From: Zygotorulaspora mrakii
Taxonomy: Eukaryota; Ascomycota; Saccharomycetes; Saccharomycetales; Saccharomycetaceae
Length of the DNA: 64,000 nucleotides
NCBI RefSeq assembly: GCF_013402915.1
Contig: NC_050720.1
Coordinates: 434,001-498,000, forward strand
Direction of reading: 5' to 3'
Shown here piece after piece: positions 31,701-40,381 of this stretch (its first letter is position 1; every line of letters starts with the position of its first letter). A program made the position numbers and the translations under genes. The notes beneath the pieces were generated by a model, which worked only from the letters and a program-made list of their open reading frames with translations, did no database searches and had not been told where the DNA came from.

Positions 31701-33741
31701 ACAATTGGTTGAGTCTGTGATCGCAGTTGGTATACCGGAATTAACTGATCCTGAACCTGTTTCTCTTGCGGTTCAAGCTTTTATGAACAATGGTTTGAGA
31801 CTGGAACTAATCGAACTTCTGGAAAAAATCATTCTGGAGCCTTCACCATTTAGTGATAATGTTGCTTTACAAGGACTGCTTCTATTATCGGCCATAAAAT
31901 ACGAGCCGACGAAGGTTGCATCATATATCGACAAGCTCGAAAACTATGACGCAGATGAAATCGCCCCTCTATGTATTGAACACGGTTTGAACGAGGAGGC
32001 TTTCGAAATATATGATAAAGATGGTGCGCATGGCAAAGCTTTGAAAGTACTTGTTGAAAATGTCATGTCTTTAGATAGGGCTCAAGATTACGTCGAAAAG
32101 GTGAATGAGCCCGATTTGTGGTCTCAATTAGGTACCGCTCAACTGGATGGATTGCGGATTCCAGATGCATTGGGATCATATATCAAAGCTCAAGATCCTT
32201 CTAACTATGAAAATGTTATTGATATTACTCAGCAATCCGGGAATATTGACGATTTAATTCCTTATTTGATTATGGCTAGAAAGTCATTGAAGGAACCGAA
32301 GATTGACGGTTCATTAATACTAGCGTATGCGGCTCTAGGCAAAATTCACGAGATCGAAAACTTACTCTCTGGTTCAAATGTTGCAAACTTAGAAGCTGTG
32401 GGTGACAAGTTATTTGATGCTAAAAATTATAAGGCTGCAAAATTATGTTACTCAAGTATTTCTAATTACTCCAAACTTGCGTCTACCTTGGTGTATTTAG
32501 ATGATTATCAAACAGCTGTGGATACTGCCAGAAAAGCTTCTAATATAAGAGTCTGGAAGTTGGTCAACGATGCATGTATTGATAAAAAGGAATTTAGATT
32601 GGCCCAAATTTGTGGTTTGAACTTGATTGTCCATGCTGAAGAGTTAGACGAACTTGTCGATAAGTACGAATCTAAGGGATATTTCGAAGAGCTAATCTCG
32701 CTATTCGAAGCTGGTCTAGGTTTGGAACGGGCTCACATGGGTATGTTCACGGAGCTGGCAATCTTGTACTCCAAATATGAGCCAGCAAAAACATATGAAC
32801 ATTTAAAATTATTCTGGTCAAGAATTAATATTCCAAAAGTGATTAGAGCTATCGAGCAGGCTCATCTGTGGACGGAGCTAGTTTTTCTATATGCTCATTA
32901 CGATGAGTGGGATAATGCTGCCCTAACTATGATTGAAAAATCAGCAAAAAATTTCGATCATACTTACTTTAAAGAGGTTATCGTCAAGGTTTCCAACCTA
33001 GAAATATATTACAGGGTCATTAATTTCTATGTTACTGAACATCCGTCTTTATTAATTGATTTGTTGATAGTACTAACACCGAGATTGAACATACCAAGGA
33101 CCGTTAAAATCTTCTCGAAATCCGATAATTTGCCATTAATCAAACCTTTTCTAATCAACGTTCTACCTACAAATAACTCTGTCGTGAATCAAGCTTATCA
33201 TGACCTGATGATTGAAGAAGAGGATTACAAAGCGCTACAGGCTGCTGTCGATTCTTACGATAAATTTGATCAATTAGAACTTGCAGCCCGCTTGGAGTCT
33301 CACGAATTGATTTTTTTCAAGAAAATTGCAGCTCTTCTGTACCGTAGAAACAAAAAATGGTCCAAAAGTTTAGCGATCTTGAAGGAAGAGATGCTATGGA
33401 AAGATGCCATTGAAACAGGTGCCATTTCGAAAGACACCAAGGTGGTAGAGGATCTGTTATCCTATTTTGTCGAAATCAATAACAAGGAGGCATTTGTTGC
33501 TCTATTGTACACAGCTTACAATTTGATAAGTTACGAATTCGTTTTGGAGATTTCTTGGCTGCATTCTTTGGGCGATTATATAAAGCCTTATGAGATTTCT
33601 ATCAAGAAAGAACAAAATGATACTTTGCAGAAAATTGCAAAGCAAATGGCAGAAAAATCTGATAACATGGAGGAAGAAAACGCTGGAAACCCTTTAATGT
33701 TAACTAATGGTGCTATGGGCTTGCAACAGACAGGCTTTTAG
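28783..33741 (+). CDS. CHC1: Clathrin heavy chain
   Basis: 1652 residues, one less than S. cerevisiae Chc1. The N-terminal ~330 residues form the seven-bladed beta-propeller (terminal domain), then a linker and a long array of clathrin heavy-chain repeats (alpha-alpha repeats; CHCR1-7) to ~1590. The C-terminal trimerisation region ends NGAMGLQQTGF. It forms triskelia with clathrin light chain for Golgi-endosome sorting and endocytosis. It is transcribed divergently from POX1 and convergently with SPT16 (210 bp between the stops). CHC1-SPT16 adjacency is the same as YGL206C-YGL207W. Confidence 0.98.
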   Translation: MSDLPIDFTELADLISLGISPQSLDFRSTTFESDRYVTVRETQDGNNSVAIVDLANNNHVTRKNMGGDSAIMHPSQMVISVRANGTIVQIFNLDTKTKLKSFTLDEPVLFWKWLDEKHLGFVTARTIQICDVFDNNVSSKPQLLTQRHASLNNTQIINFVSNKKLDWFAVVGILQENGRIAGKIQLYSRTRNISQAIDGHVAIFSNILLDGNTSPVQIFVTGNRNVTTGSGELRIIEIDHDGSLPVQYQKKSVDIFFPPDATNDFPIAIQISEKYGVIYLLTKYGFIHLYELETGTNLFVNRITAESVFTATSYDDKNGIACINKKGQVLAVEISTSQIVSYILNKLSNVSLALTVASRGGLPGADDLFQKQFDSFLNQGDYANAAKIAASSTQLRNQNTINRLKNVQAAPGAISPILLYFSTLLDKGKLNKDETIELARPVLQQDRKQLFEKWLKEDKLECSEELGDIVKPFDTTLALACYLRCNAHGKVVTCLAELQQFDKILPYCQKVSYQANYLVLISSLIRTNPDKASEFAISLLQNPETSSQLEIEKIADLFFSQNHIQQGTSLLLDALKGDTPDQGHLQTRVLEVNLLHAPQVADAILGNHIFSHYDKPTIASLAEKAGLYQRALENYTDIKDIKRCIVHTNALPIDWLVAFFGKLNIEQTFACLKTLMDNNQQANIQIVVQVATKFSDLIGPATLIKLFDEYKATEGLYYYLASLVNLTEDKDVVYKYIEAAAKMKQYKEIERVVKDNTVYDPERVKNFLKDAQLEDQIPLIIVCDRFNFVHELILYLYKSHNMKFIEAYVQQINPSKTPQVLGALLDVDCDETFIKNLLQSVLGQVSINELTSEVEKRNRLKLLLPFLEQTLAQGSQDQGVYNALAKIYIDSNNAPEKFLKENNNYDTVDVGRYCEKRDPYLAYIAYEKGSNDEDLIRITNENSMYKYQARYLLKRSDPELWNSVLNADNSHRKQLVESVIAVGIPELTDPEPVSLAVQAFMNNGLRLELIELLEKIILEPSPFSDNVALQGLLLLSAIKYEPTKVASYIDKLENYDADEIAPLCIEHGLNEEAFEIYDKDGAHGKALKVLVENVMSLDRAQDYVEKVNEPDLWSQLGTAQLDGLRIPDALGSYIKAQDPSNYENVIDITQQSGNIDDLIPYLIMARKSLKEPKIDGSLILAYAALGKIHEIENLLSGSNVANLEAVGDKLFDAKNYKAAKLCYSSISNYSKLASTLVYLDDYQTAVDTARKASNIRVWKLVNDACIDKKEFRLAQICGLNLIVHAEELDELVDKYESKGYFEELISLFEAGLGLERAHMGMFTELAILYSKYEPAKTYEHLKLFWSRINIPKVIRAIEQAHLWTELVFLYAHYDEWDNAALTMIEKSAKNFDHTYFKEVIVKVSNLEIYYRVINFYVTEHPSLLIDLLIVLTPRLNIPRTVKIFSKSDNLPLIKPFLINVLPTNNSVVNQAYHDLMIEEEDYKALQAAVDSYDKFDQLELAARLESHELIFFKKIAALLYRRNKKWSKSLAILKEEMLWKDAIETGAISKDTKVVEDLLSYFVEINNKEAFVALLYTAYNLISYEFVLEISWLHSLGDYIKPYEISIKKEQNDTLQKIAKQMAEKSDNMEEENAGNPLMLTNGAMGLQQTGF

Positions 33742-33951
33742 GTGTGAAAAATTTATTCTATTCCAGCAGGTTTGAGGGGACCTAAAGGATATACTTCTTG
33801 TAATTCTGAATATTTTCGTTATCACTGCAAAAGTATGAAACTCTAGCATAGTATGGAACACTTCTGTATTTTTAAATTTACAACTGTTTACTGTTTAAAT
33901 AATAAAGCTTTAAAATTATGATTATTATACGTTCGCTGTGTCAAAAATAGT

Positions 33952-36900
33952 TTATTCTTTGTATGTACTTGCTCTGTCGGCCTTAGCTGCCTTTTGCTCT
34001 AGTTCATCCCAGTCTTCGCCCTCTTCACTTTCGCCGTCTGCACTTTCAACTTCGCTACCTTCGTCGCTGAACTGCTCGTCAGAATATTCATCTTCCTCAG
34101 AAAGAGCACTTTCGTCTTCTGGTTCTTCTTCAGATGCTTCATATTCACTGATTTCTTCCTCACTCTCGTCCGATGCTTCATCATCAGAGCCCATAGCCAA
34201 GAAACTCCACCCACCGTCGAGAAAGAATTGATGGGGATCTTCTTGCAACGATTTCATTATAGTACTCCAGTTCAAATTGATGGAAGAAACTGTATATGGA
34301 ATATCCATATCGGTCAGCCACTGTTTTAGAAAATCTAACGATTCGATTGGAACGGTATTGACATGCGTCACTGGCTTGTTGAAATCCTTGTATACAAAGA
34401 CCATATCAAAATTCTTCAGCCCAAATTGAACTCTTTCTAAAATACAAATTTCAATTTCTTCTAGATTTATAACCAAAAAAGGAGGCTCCACTAACTGCAC
34501 CAAACAATCTGTTGTCGGCATACAGAAAACAGCAGACCTACTTGGCACACCTTGAAATCCCAGATCTCTGAAAGTGCTTTCAACAGTCAATAGACCATGG
34601 GACGCTTCTGCAATTGCATCTGCAAAATATTTAAACTCTTTGTCTAATGCTGCACGTTTTCTCCTCTCTTCTTGTTCTTGTTCTAGTTCATCTTCATCAC
34701 CATATCTTCTGAACTTCATTTGAGATTTTCTGCCAGTTCCAGTTTCATCCACTGTCACATCAGAGGCTTCACGATAAAACTGGACATCCTGTATCTTTTT
34801 TTTACCCATAAGAATAGGATTCTTCAGATGTATGTGGATGATAACAATCAATTCTCCCTTACAAGATTGGAAAAAGATGTTCTTTATGTTTGAGAAAAGG
34901 ATATCTATTCTGCTATCTGTTCTTAATGGAGACTGATATCTGATACCATTCTCATGAATAAAAACCGTACTGGGTACACGTTTGCTATCCGGACTTGGTC
35001 TGACAAAAATTTGATCGAGTCTTTTGGTTCGACCAGACCTATTCTCAATTAATTTATCTTGCTGAACGACGTCCGCAAGTACCTTGCGTTCTTGCTCACG
35101 TTTGGTTGATTCTTTCTTTAAATCAGTAATCTGCTTGAATGCATCGCCAATGCGGTCTGCTTCCTTCGACCTCAAGGTGATTGAGCGGAAAAATTGATTG
35201 TCTGGCGAATCCTCGTACGGCAATTCTTCAACTTTTTTTGAGATGCCTCCTGAACCTGGGGAATGAAAATTTAGACGTAAATACGTGTACTCTCCTTCCT
35301 CATTTTTGGAACCATTCTTGTAAGAATTGATATGAAATGGAACCGGTCTACCATAAATGGGTAAGATAATAGTTTGGCTTTTCCAATCAACGTGTATTCT
35401 CAGATCTTTTACATTAGATGGAATCTGTGAATCTCTAACATAGGATTCGTACTTTTTAAAGTATTGACGCGGCTCAGTACCTGCACCAGTAGCATCAGCG
35501 GCACTAAATCTCACAAGACCGTCTTTCTGCAGTTTTTCGTGAAGTTTCCTCTGATTTTCCTTTCTTATCTGCTCTTTCTGCGTCTCCATTGAGTCACTTC
35601 GAGCATCACCACGAAGCTTAGTTTTTAAAATTTTAGAATTTGGCTCTGGTTTTACGGGTTTCTTCGACGGTTTTTTGTCATTTTCTTCGTCCTCATTATT
35701 GAAGTAAAAGGAGATTTGCGCCTTAGACTTGGCACATTCGGTGAAAAATTTGGGTGATTCTTCGCCCGCCACACCTAACAATACAGTATCTGCTTGTTGC
35801 AAGGCATAACTTTGACCGGTCTTAGAGTCCTTCAGATTGTTGAAACCGAATGTGATATTAAAACAATCACCGGCCCTAATTGTCCGAGTCTCATTCTTGG
35901 TGTTTAAAATGAAGGTAGAATCTCTAAATTCTAAACCAATTATCGAGCCAATGTTCTTTGTTAAATTACTAGCCAAATCGGGCCTTAACTTTTGGACAAA
36001 TTCAACCACCGAGTTATAGACATCTTTTACTACACGACCGACTTTCAATTGGTTGGTAACAATTTCTTTCTGTAGCTCTAGCAAAAAGTCATAATTGTTG
36101 ACCATTTCTTCAGATGGATCGATCAGAAAAGTTCTTGTTACATTAGAACAGTAATTATTGTAACGAATACCACAGGAAGCCAAAATGCTGCCACTGCCAT
36201 GTAATTGATCAGTATTAGAACGTGCAGAAACTTTTAAATCGAACTTGGCACCTGATTGAACGATTGGTGAATATGTCCAATCCAAAAGATCTATGTTGAA
36301 TTTATGTGTATCGGGGCATAGTCCCTTCAAATCTGCCGTGATCTTCTTCAGAAATTTCATATCATCGATTTTATTTTCTATCTTATCGGAGAGCTGTGCA
36401 TTTGTGATTTTTAGCTCTTCATCCACGGCATTTACCATTTCATCAGCGAGGACATCCATGAACTTATCAGATGCTCGGCTGGCCACAGCTATAAAACTTT
36501 GCTCGATCTCATCCTTTACTTCCCAAACTTTAGACAAGCCTAGCGAAATATCAAATATATTGAATTCGTTGTCTTTCACGGCTTTTTCCCATAACGGGGC
36601 CCACTCAGTCATGAATTTACCTTGGTAGAAGTTTTTCTCTGGTGTTCCTACATTCTTGCCCGCAATTTTAATCTCTTCGATAACATCAATGAACAATTTG
36701 GCGTTATGCTCAGCGTCCTTACTATTTCTTTCCCGGATTTCTAGTTTAATTTTCTCATCTTTGAAAAGATCGAGAGCTTTTTGTAGATGTTTTCCCTTTG
36801 CTGCACTTGTAATAATTACAATCTTCTGTGGCAGAAACGCAATTAACGTGGCTCGAAATTCGTAACTCAACAACCAATTGTGTAATATAGTTGTCTTTTG

Positions 36901-37035
36901 GTAGGGATTCTCTTCATTCGAAGATCCAAAAACAAACAGCAAAGAGTTTGGCGAATTTTCAAAACTTTTATACTGAGAATGAAGGGACAAGATTCTCTTC
37001 TTGAATAGATCAAAATCTATATTCAATTCCTCCAT
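33952..37035 (-). CDS. SPT16: FACT histone-chaperone subunit Spt16
   Basis: 1027 residues (S. cerevisiae Spt16 1035). The order is: N-terminal aminopeptidase-P-like domain without protease activity (~1-440), a charged linker with KKPSKKPVKPEP, a dimerisation domain, double-PH middle domain (~650-930), and a strongly acidic C-terminal tail from ~960 with a lysine-containing end that binds H2A-H2B. With Pob3 (and Nhp6) it reorganises nucleosomes during transcription and replication. The acidic tail explains the Ser-rich antisense ORF at 33938-34231. Essential in S. cerevisiae. Confidence 0.97.
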   Translation of the reverse strand: MEELNIDFDLFKKRILSLHSQYKSFENSPNSLLFVFGSSNEENPYQKTTILHNWLLSYEFRATLIAFLPQKIVIITSAAKGKHLQKALDLFKDEKIKLEIRERNSKDAEHNAKLFIDVIEEIKIAGKNVGTPEKNFYQGKFMTEWAPLWEKAVKDNEFNIFDISLGLSKVWEVKDEIEQSFIAVASRASDKFMDVLADEMVNAVDEELKITNAQLSDKIENKIDDMKFLKKITADLKGLCPDTHKFNIDLLDWTYSPIVQSGAKFDLKVSARSNTDQLHGSGSILASCGIRYNNYCSNVTRTFLIDPSEEMVNNYDFLLELQKEIVTNQLKVGRVVKDVYNSVVEFVQKLRPDLASNLTKNIGSIIGLEFRDSTFILNTKNETRTIRAGDCFNITFGFNNLKDSKTGQSYALQQADTVLLGVAGEESPKFFTECAKSKAQISFYFNNEDEENDKKPSKKPVKPEPNSKILKTKLRGDARSDSMETQKEQIRKENQRKLHEKLQKDGLVRFSAADATGAGTEPRQYFKKYESYVRDSQIPSNVKDLRIHVDWKSQTIILPIYGRPVPFHINSYKNGSKNEEGEYTYLRLNFHSPGSGGISKKVEELPYEDSPDNQFFRSITLRSKEADRIGDAFKQITDLKKESTKREQERKVLADVVQQDKLIENRSGRTKRLDQIFVRPSPDSKRVPSTVFIHENGIRYQSPLRTDSRIDILFSNIKNIFFQSCKGELIVIIHIHLKNPILMGKKKIQDVQFYREASDVTVDETGTGRKSQMKFRRYGDEDELEQEQEERRKRAALDKEFKYFADAIAEASHGLLTVESTFRDLGFQGVPSRSAVFCMPTTDCLVQLVEPPFLVINLEEIEICILERVQFGLKNFDMVFVYKDFNKPVTHVNTVPIESLDFLKQWLTDMDIPYTVSSINLNWSTIMKSLQEDPHQFFLDGGWSFLAMGSDDEASDESEEEISEYEASEEEPEDESALSEEDEYSDEQFSDEGSEVESADGESEEGEDWDELEQKAAKADRASTYKE

Positions 37036-37372
37036 GCTTTCTCGAGAGACAGGGTACTCTTCCGACTAACAATAAGTTTATTTATGCTGAGAAAGGACGA
37101 TTCTATCTCTGTCTCGTTATTTCATCACTTTTTAAAAACCTGCCACCAATTGAACTGAATCGTCCTTACGCGAATAAAACCTAGTCAGGGTAATATATTT
37201 ATCGTTGATAGTGATCATCACAAAGGGGAATATCGAGGTATATAGTACTTTAATAAGCTAAATACGAATGAAACACAAAGGATTAACTAACCGAGCTGCA
37301 GCCAACCCTTTTGGCTGTATATAAAAGACGTAAATCTATGCTGTAAGTTCCAATTATGCCGAGGAGAAACAA
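37036..37372. other. Intergenic region SIP2/GAL83 to SPT16
   Basis: 337 bp between two minus-strand genes, presumably the SPT16 promoter and SIP2/GAL83 terminator. I see no specific feature. Confidence 0.4.
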
Positions 37373-38797
37373 TTATTGCAAAGGGGCATAAAGAATCTGG
37401 GTTACGTACTTTCTCTTGTATCTGACGATAGAGGCCACACATAATGTATTATGCTTGATGCTACTTGTGGCCAAATGATTCAGAACAACGTGATTTGGAA
37501 TCGGAAGTGCACCGGAGTTGTTTTCGTTATTATCGCCTTGTGAACTCGAATAACTATTCAATGGTACGTTTTCTAAATGGGGCGGTAATTGGGGAGGAGT
37601 GAGCCATGACATATTTTGATGGTTGTTTTGCTGCTGGTCAAGTGTCAAATAGTATTGCTCCATAACTGTAGGATCCGTGAAAACAGCGGGTATGTCCTGT
37701 GTGTACTCTAATTCATGGCGTGAGGGCTTTTTCTCACGGAATCTTGTAAATCCATCTCCAATCTCATCGGGCTCTCTCTCAATTTCTAAAGCAATTCGCG
37801 ATCTAGCGCTTACCGGTTTTGAACTGGAAGTTGGTTGAGATGCAGCACCAGGTGCGATTTCAGACACTTGTGGGGTTTGCGGGTTATCTTGAATATTTTG
37901 CAGTTGTTGCAGCTGATGCTGATGCTGTTGCTCCTGTTGTAGCTGCTGTGGGCTTTGCAGTTGCTGATTTTGCAGTTGCTGCTGTTGCGATACTGTATCA
38001 TTTGGTGCAACAACCTCTAGGTAATTGACAAAATTGCCCATTTGATCTGTCGCCGTTGGTAAAAAGTCACTAAACCTCAATTCATCATCTACAATGAACC
38101 TAAAGCGATGAGTTCCTACAGGTAATTGCAATTTAACATGAAGTAAACCTGGCTGACCTACTACCGGTACTAAACCAATCATTTTTCTCCATCCAGTGAA
38201 GGAACCGGTAACGTAAACCTTATGTCCACCCTGTTGCCAAGTGATATCTACAGGAACCATTGTCTCTGCAGGTTTTGGAGAGTTGCGGTTTTGTTGTTGA
38301 TTGTTTCCCGATTGAATATAACTGGCTGTCTGAGAGACAGCAGGCATAGGTGAGGTCTTTGAGTCGCCCACCGACTGCTCAGCAGTAACGTTATCCAAAC
38401 TAGTATCACTTGGTGTAGCACTTGCACTAACGCTTACACTACTCACAGTTTCGTTATTTCCTCCCTGTTCCTCATTCGACGTCGTATGCGATAAACCTTC
38501 CGATCCATGTTCCTGATGGTCGGTGTAAGGTGGTATTTCATCATCTTCATCATTAAATATCAGTGTAGATTTACGTCTAGCCAAAGGAGGTTGCGCCTCC
38601 AGGTTATTGGCCCCATCTATATTCATATGCGAAAATGAATGAGTCAGCGAACTGTTCGAATTTCTCTTTGCGGGCTCGGCGAGCTTATTTGCCTCTGTCA
38701 CATCTAACATGGAAATATCCTTGTTTTCCTCAGCCATTTCACGAGGACTTTTGACACCAATCTTTTTCGAACGTTCTGCTGATGGGCTGTTCCCCAT
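37373..38797 (-). CDS. Snf1/AMPK beta subunit (Sip2/Gal83 orthologue)
   Basis: 474 residues. It begins MGNSPSAER, an N-myristoylation sequence (Gly2, Ser at 4) as in S. cerevisiae Sip2, whereas Gal83 lacks it. A Ser/Gln-rich region is followed by the AMPK glycogen-binding domain (CBM48; ~195-275, with VDITWQQGG and GSFTGW), a polyglutamine stretch, and the C-terminal ASC domain (from ~345 to YAPLQ) that joins Snf1 and Snf4. It is the scaffold that decides localisation and targets of the Snf1 glucose-starvation kinase. It lies where S. cerevisiae has both SIP2 (YGL208W) and GAL83 (YER027C), so it is the pre-duplication single gene. Confidence 0.93.
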   Translation of the reverse strand: MGNSPSAERSKKIGVKSPREMAEENKDISMLDVTEANKLAEPAKRNSNSSLTHSFSHMNIDGANNLEAQPPLARRKSTLIFNDEDDEIPPYTDHQEHGSEGLSHTTSNEEQGGNNETVSSVSVSASATPSDTSLDNVTAEQSVGDSKTSPMPAVSQTASYIQSGNNQQQNRNSPKPAETMVPVDITWQQGGHKVYVTGSFTGWRKMIGLVPVVGQPGLLHVKLQLPVGTHRFRFIVDDELRFSDFLPTATDQMGNFVNYLEVVAPNDTVSQQQQLQNQQLQSPQQLQQEQQHQHQLQQLQNIQDNPQTPQVSEIAPGAASQPTSSSKPVSARSRIALEIEREPDEIGDGFTRFREKKPSRHELEYTQDIPAVFTDPTVMEQYYLTLDQQQNNHQNMSWLTPPQLPPHLENVPLNSYSSSQGDNNENNSGALPIPNHVVLNHLATSSIKHNTLCVASIVRYKRKYVTQILYAPLQ

Positions 38798-39292
38798 GCA
38801 ATTTACTATTTATCTTTCTCCTACAATTTGAAATTATAACAACTCAAAAAGAAGAAGACTTCCAACAATGTAAGTGAAATATATTAGCGATAGCGGATGT
38901 CCTAATGAAAAGACCTCCTTGTCGAGCTTATCACAGTTGCAGCGATAAATACTATAACTTGAAGTAAAGTCATGATTCTCCTCAATTGTTGGTGTGAATC
39001 CTTCTCTAAAATTAACGAGTTGAATGACAGTCCGTAAAAAGCGATTTAGATAGGAGTACACGACAAACGAAACCACCAAGCCAGGCATTTTATTGAAATC
39101 CGAAGCTGCAGCAGCGCTCCAAATCCAGGACCTTCGCAAATCGGGAGCCCGGTTTACACCACTAAATCCTATGTTTACAGTTTCAAGGTGTATGGGTATC
39201 AGTTTAACCGTCTATCTATCTCTATAAAATATTATTTCTTGTATAAGATCCACTTATAATCATTCTTGTCATTACCATCATTAGCATTTTCA
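38798..39292. other. Intergenic region between the SIP2/GAL83 and MIG-type genes
   Basis: 495 bp between two minus-strand genes. It contains an 84-codon ATG-initiated ORF (38834-39088, separate entry). Otherwise AT-rich promoter/terminator sequence. Confidence 0.4.
38834..39088 (-). CDS. Possible small membrane protein, 84 aa (doubtful)
   Basis: From the ATG at 39088 the frame encodes MPGLVVSFVVYSYLNRFL at the start, a polar middle with two Cys, and a hydrophobic C-terminal ~18 residues (SLIYFTYIVGSLLLFELL), like a tail anchor. It ends 36 bp before the SIP2/GAL83 start on the same strand. I know no orthologue at this position in S. cerevisiae. It could be a real microprotein, a transcribed leader ORF of the downstream gene, or chance. 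Confidence 0.25.
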   Translation of the reverse strand: MPGLVVSFVVYSYLNRFLRTVIQLVNFREGFTPTIEENHDFTSSYSIYRCNCDKLDKEVFSLGHPLSLIYFTYIVGSLLLFELL

Positions 39293-40381
39293 TTAATCGT
39301 TAACTTTCGTTTTGAAAATATCTATTTCTTTCAAAACGTTACTAATGGGAGGCAATTGAATCCGATTATTTTCAAATCCACGTGCCGAGTCACTTTCCTC
39401 ATCTGCACTGTCATCTTCGTCCGCGCTTAAGTGAAACTTTGCTTTACCGTTCTTCCTCACCGAGCCTTTCGGAGACATTGTTGAGTCCAGAAACTGTGTA
39501 CTGCCGTGCCCTTTGAGATTTGTAGAGCTACCCAACTCGTTGTTTAACATACTTGCCAAGGAGACGACACTGCTAGCGGCCGAAACGGGCCTTGAAGTAA
39601 CGGGAGATGTAGGTATTGAGATCGAGTCAGATTTTATGACCCTAGTTGATTGAAGCGGCGTCATTCCCTGTAGAGAGCTCAATGCAGTCACCAGAGATTT
39701 GGCAAACTTCTTTTGCTGTTGGGTTACCGATATTGACGAGCTCTTGTGGTGGTACATGTCTTTCAGGCTCGCAGGAGTTCCCGGAATAGAGTTATTGGCG
39801 GTGAAGCTCCCGGACCTCGAAAAGATCGAAGAGCCAGATGCCTCACTTAGTGTAAGTGAGCTGTTGGAGTAATTGTATGATGGGGACTGTGTACGTTGCG
39901 GCAACTGATTGGCCAACGGCGTCAAGGAGGATGAATAGGGAACAGGCGAAGGCTGGTAACCTGTCGGCAACGCCGTCTGAGACAACGCGGGAACCTGCGG
40001 CTGCGGCAGCGTCGCAGGCGCTATTACCGGCGTCAACGTGACCTTTGGGATCTCTTTCTCATCATCTGCTTGCTGCTTACCTCGAGGTTTTCGCACAGCC
40101 TTCTCTCTGACCTTTTTGCTCTTCCGCTGCGAGCTCCCGCTGTGTGTGCGCAGGTGTCTTTTCAACTCGTCGCTTCGACTGAAACTCTTTCCGCAGCCGG
40201 GAAACGTGCACTGGTGCGGTTTTTCACCAGTATGCGTCCGTATATGTCTTTTCTTGTGTTCTAAACGGTGGAAGCCCCGGTTACAAACTTCACACTTGAA
40301 AGGCCTCTCATCGTTGTCTGGCGGAAAATCTATGCTTTTTTTGTTCATATTTAAATTATCCAAGGTATCGTCTAGTACCAT
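39293..40381 (-). CDS. C2H2 zinc-finger repressor of the Mig2/Mig3 type
   Basis: 362 residues. Two adjacent C2H2 fingers lie at the N-terminus: C30-C33-H46-H50 and C58-C63-H76-H80, joined by the TGEKPH linker. Finger residues RLEHKKRH and RSDELKRH and the basic run after finger 2 follow Mig2/Mig3 more closely than Mig1. The remainder is Ser/Pro-rich, with a conserved-looking SLASMLN block and an acidic C-terminal segment. Such proteins bind GC boxes, (G/C)(C/T)GGGG, and repress genes under glucose with Ssn6-Tup1. The position between SIP2/GAL83 and SMB1 matches MIG2 (YGL209W) and MIG3 (YER028C), so it is the unduplicated ancestor. Its own upstream region has GC boxes. Confidence 0.9.
   Translation of the reverse strand: MVLDDTLDNLNMNKKSIDFPPDNDERPFKCEVCNRGFHRLEHKKRHIRTHTGEKPHQCTFPGCGKSFSRSDELKRHLRTHSGSSQRKSKKVREKAVRKPRGKQQADDEKEIPKVTLTPVIAPATLPQPQVPALSQTALPTGYQPSPVPYSSSLTPLANQLPQRTQSPSYNYSNSSLTLSEASGSSIFSRSGSFTANNSIPGTPASLKDMYHHKSSSISVTQQQKKFAKSLVTALSSLQGMTPLQSTRVIKSDSISIPTSPVTSRPVSAASSVVSLASMLNNELGSSTNLKGHGSTQFLDSTMSPKGSVRKNGKAKFHLSADEDDSADEESDSARGFENNRIQLPPISNVLKEIDIFKTKVND

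Noticed and set aside
33938..34231. 97-aa Ser-rich ORF opposite the SPT16 3' end
   Set aside because: It mirrors the acidic C-terminal tail of Spt16 on the other strand.
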